The notes under the pieces: generated by a model
Databases searched by the model: none
Told to the model about the DNA's origin: nothing
What the model saw: the letters and a program-made list of their open reading frames with translations, nothing else
Part shown: one piece after another, positions 24,669 through 32,358 of the stretch
Numbering within the stretch: position 1 is the stretch's first letter
Layout: the number at the start of each line of letters is the position of its first letter
Program-made: the position numbers and the translations under genes
DNA from: PGZG01 sp046292765
Lineage (GTDB): Bacteria; Pseudomonadota; Gammaproteobacteria; Pseudomonadales; Alcanivoracaceae
Reading direction: 5' to 3'
Assembly: GCA_046292765.1 (NCBI GenBank)
Contig: JBKBQA010000003.1
Location: 310,001 to 374,000, forward strand
DNA length: 64,000 bases

Positions 24669-26777
24669 TCAGAGACGTTGGATGCGCACCACATTGGATA
24701 GCTTGCGCAGTTTTTTGATAATTCGGGCGAGATGAATGCGGTCTCGTACCACGATGGTGGCATTGATCACCGTCATGGTGGCATCTTTCTCCGCCATGCT
24801 GATGCTGTCAATGTTGGAGCCCATCTCGGAGAGGTGCGTCGCCAGTGTGGCCAGCACGCCTTTCTTGTTGATCAGCTCCATGCGCAGTGCCGCAGTGAAT
24901 TCCTGATCAACGCGGGTTTCCCAGCCAAGCGCGATGCATTTTTCCGGGCTGTTGCGCAGCTCCGCCAGCACATTCTTGCAGCTGTCACGGTGCACGACGA
25001 TGCCACGACCGGCACTGAGATGGCCGAGTACATGGTCACCCGGCAGCGGATAGCAACACTTGGCATAACTGACCAGAAGCCCTTCGGTGCCGGTGATGGC
25101 AATCGGCTTGCGTTCATCGGCAGAGGTCACATCGCCGCGCTCGCCCATCAGCTTGCGTGCAACCAGCGGGGCAAGGCGATTGCCGACGCCGATATCTTCC
25201 AGCAGTTCATCCAGTGACGAGTAGCCATGGGCCGCCAGCTCTGATACTACCCGCTCGATGGGCAGCTCGTTCATGGTCTTGCTGAAGGCCGAGAGTGCTT
25301 TTTCCAGCAGGCGCTCGCCAAGTTCGACAGATTCCTCGCGGCGCTGACTCTTGAGGAAATGCCGAATGGTCGAGCGCGCCTTGGCAGTGACAACGAAGTT
25401 TAGCCAGGCAGGATTGGGGGTGGCATTCGGTGCTGTAATGATGCGCACAGTCTGGCCAGACTCTAACGGTGTTGACAGCGCAGCGAGCTGGCCATCAATG
25501 CGGGCAGCAACGCAAGTATTGCCAATCTTGGAATGCACGGCATAAGCGAAGTCCACCGGGGTCGCCCCTGCGGGCAACTCCTTGATCTGGCCTTTTGGTG
25601 TAAAGATATAGACTTCGTCGGGGAACAGGTCGACCTTCACATTCTCGATAAACTCCATCGAGTCGCCAGCTTTCTGCTGCATTTCCAGCAGTCGCCCCAT
25701 CCAGGACTGGGCCCGGCTTTGGGTGGGACTGCCTGGCTCCGTCGCATCAACCTTGTACAGCCAGTGTGCGGCGATACCATTGTTGGCCATGGCCTCCATT
25801 TCCTCGGTGCGGATCTGGATCTCAAGGGGAATGCCAGAGCGTGCTTTTAGCGTGGTATGCAGGGACTGATAGCCGTTAGCCTTGGGGATGGCGATATAGT
25901 CCTTAAAGCGGCCAGGAATCGGTGTGAAGTAATTGTGGGTGGCGCCCAACACGCGGTAGCAGGTGTCCACTCGGTCTACAATAATACGAAAGCCATAGAC
26001 ATCCATGATGTCCGCGAAGCTCTTCTGCTGCTCCTTCATCTTCATGTAAATGCTGTACAAGTGCTTTTCGCGGCCGATCACCCGTGCCTCAATGCCTTCC
26101 TGCTCCAGGCAGTGTTCAATGCTGGCTTTCAGTGTGGAAAGAATTTCCTTGCGATGGCCGCGGGCGGATTTAACAGCTTTGGCGATCAGTCGTGCCCGCA
26201 TCGGGTAGATGGCATTGAAGCCGAGGTCCTCGTACTCCACCCGCATGTTGTACATGCCCAGTCGATTGGCAATCGGGGCGTAGATTTCCATGGTTTCGAG
26301 TGCAATGCGTTTTCGCTTTTCCGGCGGCATCACATGCAGGGTGCGCATGTTGTGCAGGCGATCGGCCAGCTTGACCAGAATCACCCGGATATCGCGCGTC
26401 ATTGCCAGCATCATCTTGCGCAGGTTTTCGGCCTGCTGCTCCGCCTTGGATTCGAACTTGATCTGGGCAATTTTGGAGACGCCGTCTACCAGCTCGGCGA
26501 CTTCCTGACCAAACATGCCGGCAAGCTGCTCCTTGCCCACGCCACAGTCTTCGAGAACATCGTGCAGCATGGCCGCCATCAGGCTTTCATGATCCATGTG
26601 CATGTCGATGAGGATGTTGGCGACTGCCAGCGGATGGGTGATATAGGCATCGCCGCTGCGGCGGTACTGGCCCTCGTGGGCCTTCTCGGCAAACTCGTAG
26701 GCACGGACGACCCGGGCGATCTGATCGTCGTCCAGGTAGCTCTTCAAACGTTTGACGAGATTGTGCGTGCTGGCCAA
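24669..26777 (-). CDS. spoT: Bifunctional (p)ppGpp synthetase/hydrolase SpoT
   Basis: SpoT makes and degrades the stringent-response alarmone. Domains in order: HD hydrolase (about 35-185, with HDVLED), synthetase (about 220-340, VYGFRIIVDRVD and YIAIPKANGYQSLHTT), TGS (about 375-440), helical/zinc-finger region and C-terminal ACT (about 625-700). I place the start at TTG 26777: it has AAGG five bases upstream, gives 702 residues, and its first 15 residues align one-to-one with the E. coli SpoT N-terminus. A GTG at 26807 would add ten residues and has no Shine-Dalgarno. It is downstream of rpoZ and upstream of ridA. Confidence 0.95.
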   Translation of the reverse strand: MASTHNLVKRLKSYLDDDQIARVVRAYEFAEKAHEGQYRRSGDAYITHPLAVANILIDMHMDHESLMAAMLHDVLEDCGVGKEQLAGMFGQEVAELVDGVSKIAQIKFESKAEQQAENLRKMMLAMTRDIRVILVKLADRLHNMRTLHVMPPEKRKRIALETMEIYAPIANRLGMYNMRVEYEDLGFNAIYPMRARLIAKAVKSARGHRKEILSTLKASIEHCLEQEGIEARVIGREKHLYSIYMKMKEQQKSFADIMDVYGFRIIVDRVDTCYRVLGATHNYFTPIPGRFKDYIAIPKANGYQSLHTTLKARSGIPLEIQIRTEEMEAMANNGIAAHWLYKVDATEPGSPTQSRAQSWMGRLLEMQQKAGDSMEFIENVKVDLFPDEVYIFTPKGQIKELPAGATPVDFAYAVHSKIGNTCVAARIDGQLAALSTPLESGQTVRIITAPNATPNPAWLNFVVTAKARSTIRHFLKSQRREESVELGERLLEKALSAFSKTMNELPIERVVSELAAHGYSSLDELLEDIGVGNRLAPLVARKLMGERGDVTSADERKPIAITGTEGLLVSYAKCCYPLPGDHVLGHLSAGRGIVVHRDSCKNVLAELRNSPEKCIALGWETRVDQEFTAALRMELINKKGVLATLATHLSEMGSNIDSISMAEKDATMTVINATIVVRDRIHLARIIKKLRKLSNVVRIQRL

Positions 26778-26840
26778 GGCTGCCTTCGGAATCCGGTAGG
26801 GAATCACTAGCAGCTTAGGAGGGGTAGCTGTGTTTGTCTA

Positions 26841-26864
26841 TGACGCCTTCTCAAGAAAGCGTCA
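26841..26864. promoter_or_regulatory. Hairpin upstream of spoT
   Basis: TGACGC (26841-26846) pairs with GCGTCA (26859-26864), with an inner TTCT/AAGA pairing around a two-base centre and one mismatch. It lies in the 130-bp leader between rpoZ and spoT and could fold in the spoT mRNA leader. A role in attenuation, processing or protein binding is open. Confidence 0.35.
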
Positions 26865-26879
26865 TGACTTATTGAAACA

Positions 26880-26902
26880 GAAAGGGTTTTGCAATCCCTT
26901 TC
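26880..26902 (-). terminator. Stem-loop just after rpoZ
   Basis: GAAAGGG (26880-26886) pairs with CCCTTTC (26896-26902) with a nine-base loop. On the minus strand it starts eight bases after the rpoZ stop codon and is followed by TGTTTC, so it looks like a leaky intrinsic terminator that would lower read-through from rpoZ into spoT. Confidence 0.45.
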
Positions 26903-26909
26903 GGAGGGG

Positions 26910-27173
26910 TCAGTTGCTGAAGGACTCGGTCAGCAGGGCCAGTTCGTCGATTGCGTCGCGCCGGCTTTCGGCTTCGCTATCCACCGAATCGCGTGTCACC
27001 AGACCTTCGGCGATCTCGCGCAGGGCGACCACGGACGGCTTGTCATTCTCCCAGGCCACACGGGGTTCCTTGCCGCCGGTCTGCAGCTGACGGGCGCGGC
27101 GGGCAGCCACGAGCACCAGCTCAAAGCGGTTTTCCATGTTTTCCAGGCAGTCTTCAACAGTTACACGAGCCAT
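26910..27173 (-). CDS. rpoZ: RNA polymerase omega subunit
   Basis: The 87-residue omega subunit helps assemble RNA polymerase and, in proteobacteria, forms part of a ppGpp site. The family pattern is plain: MARVTVEDCLENMENRFELV at the N-terminus, then AARRARQL and KPSVVALREIAEG. It follows gmk by 27 bp and precedes spoT, the standard gmk-rpoZ-spoT order. Confidence 0.97.
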   Translation of the reverse strand: MARVTVEDCLENMENRFELVLVAARRARQLQTGGKEPRVAWENDKPSVVALREIAEGLVTRDSVDSEAESRRDAIDELALLTESFSN

Positions 27174-27200
27174 AGGTCACCTCTCAAGCGGATGGCGATT

Positions 27201-27839
27201 CTACTGTGTCGGGGCCTCCCCGGACAACAGGTCACGTAGCAGGTCGGTGCGACCGGTCATTTGCCGCAGGGTGCGCTGGCGCTCTGCCCGGAAGATGGCG
27301 GCCATGTCCGCCAGCGCCCGATCAAAGTCGTCGTTGATCACCAGGTAGTCATATTCGCCGTAGTGGCTGATCTCGTCACGGGCGCCGGAGAGGCGCCGGG
27401 CGATGACATCCTCGCCATCCTGGCCCCGGCCACGCAGCCGCTCCGCCAGCACTGGCAGCGACGGCGGCAGGATAAAGATGCTGATCGTTCCCTGCACCAG
27501 GCGGCGGATCTGCTGGGCGCCCTGCCAGTCAATTTCCAGAATCACATCCTTGCCGCTGCGCAGGGTGGTGGTGACCCAGTCGGCGGAGGTGCCGTAAAAG
27601 TTGCCGAATACCTCAGCATGTTCGAGGAAGCGTCCCTGCTCGACCAGACGGACGAAGCGGGTGCGGTCGGTAAAGTGGTAATTGACCCCGTCCTGCTCAC
27701 CCGGGCGAATCGGACGGGTGGTATGGGAAATCGACAGGCAAACAGTGGGCGTCTGCTCCAGCAGTCTGGCCAGCAGGGTGGTTTTGCCCGCGCCGGAGGG
27801 TGCGGAAACGATGAACAGGGTGCCTTTGATGATTGCCAT
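27201..27839 (-). CDS. gmk: Guanylate kinase
   Basis: Converts GMP to GDP with ATP. The 212-residue protein has the P-loop SAPSGAGKTT (about 12-21), the GMP-binding segment SHTTRPIRPGEQDGVNYHF and the later EIDWQGA motif. Length fits the family (about 205). It starts 3 bp after the yicC stop codon and runs into rpoZ, so these three genes form one operon. Confidence 0.97.
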   Translation of the reverse strand: MAIIKGTLFIVSAPSGAGKTTLLARLLEQTPTVCLSISHTTRPIRPGEQDGVNYHFTDRTRFVRLVEQGRFLEHAEVFGNFYGTSADWVTTTLRSGKDVILEIDWQGAQQIRRLVQGTISIFILPPSLPVLAERLRGRGQDGEDVIARRLSGARDEISHYGEYDYLVINDDFDRALADMAAIFRAERQRTLRQMTGRTDLLRDLLSGEAPTQ

Positions 27840-27842
27840 GGG

Positions 27843-28709
27843 TTACTCGATGTTCTGGACCTGCTCACGCATCTGCTCAATCAGGACCTTGAGTTCGACC
27901 GCAGCCTGGGTGGTTTCGGTGTCGACGGACTTGGAGCCGAGGGTGTTTGCCTCCCGATTCAGTTCCTGCATCAGGAAATCCAGTCGCCGGCCGACCTGTC
28001 CACCATCGGCCAGTGAACGGCGCACCTCACCGACATGGGCAAGTAGCCGGTCGATTTCCTCGGCGACGTCCATCTTCTGGGTAAGGATAACGATTTCCTG
28101 CTCAAGGCGCTGCGGGTCCGGGCTGGCAACCACCTCTTCAACCCGCTTCCGGAGCCGGTCCCGGAGGTTGTCGAGAATGGCGGGCAGGGCAGCTCGTACT
28201 CGCTCGACCTGCACCAGTGCGCCGTCGAGGCGCTCGTTGATCAGGCCGGCGAGGATTTCGCCCTCCCGGGCGCGGGCGGTGGCAAGGGCCTTGAGGCCTT
28301 CATTCAGCAGCGCCAGAGCAGCCTTGGCCAGCCCGGACAGGTCGGTTTCCATGCCCTGCAGTACCCCGGGGAAGCGCAGGATCTCGGTGACATCCACCGG
28401 CGCAGGGTGGCGCATGATGTCGCCGACCCGGCGTACGGCTTCGGAGAGCTGACGTACCAGCGGTTCATTTAGGGTCAGGGTGCCATCGCCCCCTTCCTGA
28501 AGCTGGTAGCGCAACCCGATCTCGACCTTGCCCCGGCCGAGCGCCTTCCGGCACTGCTCGCGTAGCGGCCCTTCGAGGTCGCGGAATGCGTCCGGCAGGC
28601 GGGCACTGACTTCAAGATAGCGGTGGTTGACGGACTTCAGCTCCCAGATCAGGGTGGCCTCGTCGAGTCGCGTCTCGACCCGGGCAAAGGCGGTCATGCT
28701 GTGAATCAT
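27843..28709 (-). CDS. yicC: YicC family endoribonuclease-like protein
   Basis: A 288-residue protein of the YicC family, now regarded as an endoribonuclease family acting on small RNAs in E. coli. The N-terminus MIHSMTAFAR, the segment ELKSVNHRYLE, and the C-terminal part with GRRLDFLMQELNREANTLGSK (split across the last conserved helix) are characteristic. It is the first gene of yicC-gmk-rpoZ and diverges from rph across 125 bp, as in other gammaproteobacteria. Confidence 0.94.
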   Translation of the reverse strand: MIHSMTAFARVETRLDEATLIWELKSVNHRYLEVSARLPDAFRDLEGPLREQCRKALGRGKVEIGLRYQLQEGGDGTLTLNEPLVRQLSEAVRRVGDIMRHPAPVDVTEILRFPGVLQGMETDLSGLAKAALALLNEGLKALATARAREGEILAGLINERLDGALVQVERVRAALPAILDNLRDRLRKRVEEVVASPDPQRLEQEIVILTQKMDVAEEIDRLLAHVGEVRRSLADGGQVGRRLDFLMQELNREANTLGSKSVDTETTQAAVELKVLIEQMREQVQNIE

Positions 28710-28834
28710 GGTGAACCCCTGACGTCATAAAGGGGCAATTCTAGCAGCTCCAGCCTTCCCCGCTATGTTTTCGGACCCGCCGTCGGGCTGCTTGGTCTAC
28801 AATGGCCGCCCGCTCACCGACCCAGGACAGTTTC

Positions 28835-29551
28835 ATGCGCCCTTCCGGCCGTCAACCAGACCAGCTTCGCGAGATCGCTTTCACGCGCCAGTTCACCCGC
28901 TACGCCGAGGGCAGCGTGCTGGTGGAGTTCGGTAATACCAGAGTGCTCTGCACCGCGTCGGTGGAAGAGAACGTGCCACGGTTTCTGAAAGGCAAGGGTC
29001 AGGGTTGGGTGACCGCAGAATACGGCATGCTGCCCCGCAGTACCCACACCCGCAATCAGCGCGAGGCAAGCCGTGGCCAGCAGGGCGGCAGGACACTGGA
29101 AATCCAGCGTCTGATCGGCCGTTCCCTGCGGGCGGCGGTGGATCTGGGCAAGCTGGGCGAGCACACCATTACGCTCGACTGCGATGTTCTGCAGGCCGAT
29201 GGCGGCACCCGCACGGCCTCTATTTCCGGAGCCTGTGTGGCGCTGGTGGACGCCCTCAGCTACCTGCTGGAGAAGAAGCGCATCAAGGCCGACCCGCTTG
29301 AGTCGCTGGTCGCGTCGGTCTCGGTGGGAATGTACAAGGGCATGCCGGTGCTGGATCTGGACTACGACGAGGACTCCAATGCCGAAACAGACATGAACGT
29401 GGTGATGAACCAGCACGGGGGCTTCATTGAGGTGCAGGGCACCGCTGAGGGGGTGGCCTTCACCCGCGCCCAGCAGAACGACATGTTGGCGCTGGCGGAA
29501 CAGGGGATCGCCGATATTGTCAGAAAGCAGCAACAGGTACTGGGCTGGTAA
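28835..29551 (+). CDS. rph: Ribonuclease PH
   Basis: A phosphorolytic 3'-5' exoribonuclease that trims tRNA precursors. The 238-residue protein has the family features RPSGRQPDQLR at the start, AEYGMLPRSTHTR, the RxxR region REASRGQQGGRTLEIQ in the middle, and DCDVLQADGGTRTA. The start at ATG 28835 has AGGA eight bases upstream; an ATG at 28802 would add 11 unsupported residues. It is followed by pyrE after 3 bp. Confidence 0.96.
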   Translation: MRPSGRQPDQLREIAFTRQFTRYAEGSVLVEFGNTRVLCTASVEENVPRFLKGKGQGWVTAEYGMLPRSTHTRNQREASRGQQGGRTLEIQRLIGRSLRAAVDLGKLGEHTITLDCDVLQADGGTRTASISGACVALVDALSYLLEKKRIKADPLESLVASVSVGMYKGMPVLDLDYDEDSNAETDMNVVMNQHGGFIEVQGTAEGVAFTRAQQNDMLALAEQGIADIVRKQQQVLGW

Positions 29552-29554
29552 CCG

Positions 29555-30196
29555 ATGGAAGCCTACAAGACGCAGTTTATCGAGTTTGCGCTGGCGCGCG
29601 GGGCGCTGAAATTTGGCGAATTCACTCTCAAGTCTGGGCGCCAGAGCCCGTACTTCTTTAACGCGGGCACCTTCAACAGTGGTGCCGCGCTGGCGGCGCT
29701 GGGTCGCTACTATGCCGATGCGATCGTCGCTAGCGGTGTTGAGTTCGACATGCTGTTTGGCCCGGCTTACAAGGGCATCCCGCTGGTGGCGACGGTGGCG
29801 GTGGCACTTGCCGAGCACCATGGCAGGGACCTGCCATGGGCCTTCAACCGCAAAGAGGCCAAGGATCATGGCGAAGGCGGCTGGCTGGTGGGGGCGCCGT
29901 TGCAGGGCAGGGTGCTGGTGATTGATGATGTGATTACAGCGGGTACCGCCATCCGAGAGGTGGCAGCATTATTTGAGAAGACGTCGGCGACCATGGCCGC
30001 CGTACTGGTGGCGCTGGACCGGCAGGAGAAGGGGCAGGGCAACCTGTCTGCGATCCAGGAAGTTGAACAGGTTCTCGGTGTGCCCGTTCGCAGTATTGTC
30101 GCCCTGTCCGATATCATCCACTATCTTGGGGCCCAGCCCTCTCAGGAGCAGCAGTTGGCGCGGATGCAGCAATACCGCGGCCAGTACGGTATCTGA
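29555..30196 (+). CDS. pyrE: Orotate phosphoribosyltransferase
   Basis: Makes orotidine monophosphate from orotate and PRPP in pyrimidine synthesis. The 213-residue protein has the PRPP-binding loop VLVIDDVITAGTA (about 121-133), the segment GPAYKGIPL and the flexible-loop region FNRKEAKDHGEGG. It follows rph by 3 bp, the classic rph-pyrE operon; in E. coli rph translation influences pyrE attenuation, but no T-rich attenuator is seen here because the genes almost touch. Confidence 0.97.
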   Translation: MEAYKTQFIEFALARGALKFGEFTLKSGRQSPYFFNAGTFNSGAALAALGRYYADAIVASGVEFDMLFGPAYKGIPLVATVAVALAEHHGRDLPWAFNRKEAKDHGEGGWLVGAPLQGRVLVIDDVITAGTAIREVAALFEKTSATMAAVLVALDRQEKGQGNLSAIQEVEQVLGVPVRSIVALSDIIHYLGAQPSQEQQLARMQQYRGQYGI

Positions 30197-30197
30197 T

Positions 30198-30842
30198 ATG
30201 CGAAATGGTGTGATCCCGGTTCTGATGGTGCTTGTCATGCTTCCCCTCGCTGGCGAGGTGATGGCGCGTACGCCAGTGGCGCCGTCGGCCAACAGGGCGG
30301 CGGATCCCGACCTGTTGCCGCCGGGAGCCATGTACCGTTTCCGCAGCAGGGACGGCAATCTCACCATCAGCAGCGTTTTGCCCCAGCAGGCCATTGAAAC
30401 CGGTTACGAGATTATTGACAGCCGCGGACGTGTCATTCGCACGGTGGCGGCAGCCGTCCCGGAAGAGGAGCGGCGGCGAATGCAGGAGCAGATGCGTATC
30501 CGTCAGCAGGATAATCAGCTACGCCGACTGTACCCGGTTCCGGAGGACGCCGAGCGCGCCCGCGATCGACAGATTTCCTCGCTGCGACTAGGTATTGATT
30601 ACGCTCGCGGCAACATCACCCAGCTGGACGGCAAGCTCAGTGCTGAGGTGGCGCAGGCCGCGGCGGCGGAACGAGCCGGGCGCCCCGTGCCAGAAACAGT
30701 ACAGGCCAATATCGATCTCTACACCCGCCAAATCCGCGAGCAGGAAGACAAAATCGCCCAGATCGAGCAAGACATCGTTCAGGTCGGCAAGGAGTTCGAG
30801 CCGATCATCCAGCGACTGCGGGAAATCTCCGGGCAGCGCTGA
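30198..30842 (+). CDS. Secreted coiled-coil protein, DUF4124-like
   Basis: A 214-residue protein with an N-terminal signal peptide (about residues 1-23, hydrophobic core VIPVLMVLVMLPLAG). The mature part starts with a segment YRFRSRDGNLTISSVLPQQA that resembles a DUF4124 domain, followed by long charged helices (about 85-210) with heptad character. It starts 1 bp after the pyrE stop, so it is co-transcribed with rph-pyrE, and converges on slmA with a 5-bp gap. Function unknown; a periplasmic location is expected. Confidence 0.75.
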   Translation: MRNGVIPVLMVLVMLPLAGEVMARTPVAPSANRAADPDLLPPGAMYRFRSRDGNLTISSVLPQQAIETGYEIIDSRGRVIRTVAAAVPEEERRRMQEQMRIRQQDNQLRRLYPVPEDAERARDRQISSLRLGIDYARGNITQLDGKLSAEVAQAAAAERAGRPVPETVQANIDLYTRQIREQEDKIAQIEQDIVQVGKEFEPIIQRLREISGQR

Positions 30843-30847
30843 TCAGC

Positions 30848-31438
30848 TCACTGCCTGAAAACGGTTTCCTGCAGCAGCTCCCACTGCTCTGCCCAGTCGC
30901 GGGTCGGAGCATCGCGAAACCCGGACCGGACAAACTGGGCAATACGCCCTTCGACAGCGGCCAGCAGCAGATTGGCGGTAATGGAAGGCGTGCTGCGGGT
31001 GCGCAGCCCCTGCTTCAGCTCCGCCTCGCGCAGTACCTGTTTTAGCTGGCTCTCCACCCGACTGTAGAATTGTTCAATCCGTTGACGGAGTCGATCATTC
31101 TCGCCGGTCAGGGCATCGCCAGTGAGCAGGCGGGTAATACCGGGATTGCCCTCGGTGAAGCCGAGCAGCAACTGCAGTATCTGCCGCACCTGCATGATGG
31201 CGTCTGGCGTTTCGGCGACGATGCGATTAATGCGCGAGAAAATGCTCTCTTCGATAAAGCCGATCAGGCCTTCAAACATCTTCGCCTTGCTCGGGAAGTG
31301 CCGATACAGGGCTGCTTCCGATACCCCCACTTCCTTGGCCAGTCCGGCAGTGGTGATGCGCCCGCCGGGCGTGGCTTCCAGCATGTGCGCCAGAGACTGA
31401 AGAATCTGATCCTTGCGGGATGGAGTCTGTTCATTCAT
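30848..31438 (-). CDS. slmA: Nucleoid occlusion factor SlmA
   Basis: SlmA binds chromosomal sites and blocks FtsZ assembly over the nucleoid. The 196-residue TetR-fold protein has the recognisable N-terminus with SRKDQILQSLAHMLE, the helix-turn-helix ITTAGLAKEVGVSEAALYRHF, and a SlmA-type ligand/FtsZ-binding domain. Its place at the end of coaBC-dut-algC-argB is the standard gammaproteobacterial one. It begins 10 bp after argB. Confidence 0.93.
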   Translation of the reverse strand: MNEQTPSRKDQILQSLAHMLEATPGGRITTAGLAKEVGVSEAALYRHFPSKAKMFEGLIGFIEESIFSRINRIVAETPDAIMQVRQILQLLLGFTEGNPGITRLLTGDALTGENDRLRQRIEQFYSRVESQLKQVLREAELKQGLRTRSTPSITANLLLAAVEGRIAQFVRSGFRDAPTRDWAEQWELLQETVFRQ

Positions 31439-31448
31439 CGCCGTTCAC

Positions 31449-32348
31449 CTATTTCCGTGTGATCAGGGTGCCAATGCCGCGATCGGTCAGGATCTCCAGC
31501 AGTACGGCATGGGCCACGCGCCCGTCGATAATATGGGATGAGGCCACGCCATTTTGAACGGCTGACAGGGCGCAACCGATCTTCGGCAGCATGCCGCCAA
31601 AAATGGTGCCGTCAGCAATCAGTTCCTGGACGCGCTCTGCGGACAAGCCGGTGAGAATGCGCCCTTCCTTGTCTTTCAGGCCGGCCACATTGGTCAGCAG
31701 GATCAGCTTTTCCGCGCGCAATACCTCGGCCATCTTGCCGGCCACCAGATCAGCATTGATGTTGTAGGACTGCCCCTGCTCATCAACACCAATGGGCGCG
31801 ATCACCGGGATGAAGTCGCTGCCGAGCACCATGTCGAGAACGCGGGTATCAATGCCCTGCACTTCGCCGACATGACCGAGGTCGATGATCTCCGGAGCCT
31901 TCAATTCCGGAGCATCAATATCACTCGCCGTTAGCACCATTTTGCGCGCACGAATCAGTTCGCCGTCCTTGCCGGTGAGGCCGATGGCGCGGCCACCATT
32001 GCGATGGATCAGATTGACGATCTGCTTGTTGACCAGACCGCCGAGCACCATTTGCACCACATCCATGGTTTCGTTGTCGGTGACACGCATGCCCTGAACG
32101 AACTTCGATTCCTTGCCGAGACGGGCCAGCAGGTCGCCGATCTGTGGGCCGCCGCCGTGGACCACGACGGGGCGAAGGCCCACAGCCTTCAACATCACAA
32201 CATCACGGGCAAAGGAGTTCTGCAGCTCCTCGGAATCCATGGCGTTGCCACCATACTTGATGACCACCGTCTTGCCACTAAAACGCTGGATATACGGCAG
32301 CGCTTCACTTAGTACGCGGGCAGTGTCTGCAGCGCGAGTGTGTTCCAT
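31449..32348 (-). CDS. argB: Acetylglutamate kinase
   Basis: Phosphorylates N-acetylglutamate in arginine synthesis. The 299-residue amino-acid-kinase-fold protein has the phosphate-binding KYGGNAM near residue 33, VVHGGGPQI (about 62-70), and the C-terminal segment GGMLPKIGCALSAVQNGV. Residue composition and length match the pseudomonad enzyme, which is arginine-inhibited. It lies 10 bp after algC and 10 bp before slmA. Confidence 0.96.
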   Translation of the reverse strand: MEHTRAADTARVLSEALPYIQRFSGKTVVIKYGGNAMDSEELQNSFARDVVMLKAVGLRPVVVHGGGPQIGDLLARLGKESKFVQGMRVTDNETMDVVQMVLGGLVNKQIVNLIHRNGGRAIGLTGKDGELIRARKMVLTASDIDAPELKAPEIIDLGHVGEVQGIDTRVLDMVLGSDFIPVIAPIGVDEQGQSYNINADLVAGKMAEVLRAEKLILLTNVAGLKDKEGRILTGLSAERVQELIADGTIFGGMLPKIGCALSAVQNGVASSHIIDGRVAHAVLLEILTDRGIGTLITRK

Positions 32349-32358
32349 GTCAGCTCCG

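Noticed and set aside
25857..26810. A 317-codon open frame opposite spoT
   Set aside because: spoT is unmistakable on the other strand; the frame has no recognisable motif.
28814..29869. A 351-codon open frame opposite rph and pyrE
   Set aside because: It spans two real genes on the opposite strand and shows no family features.
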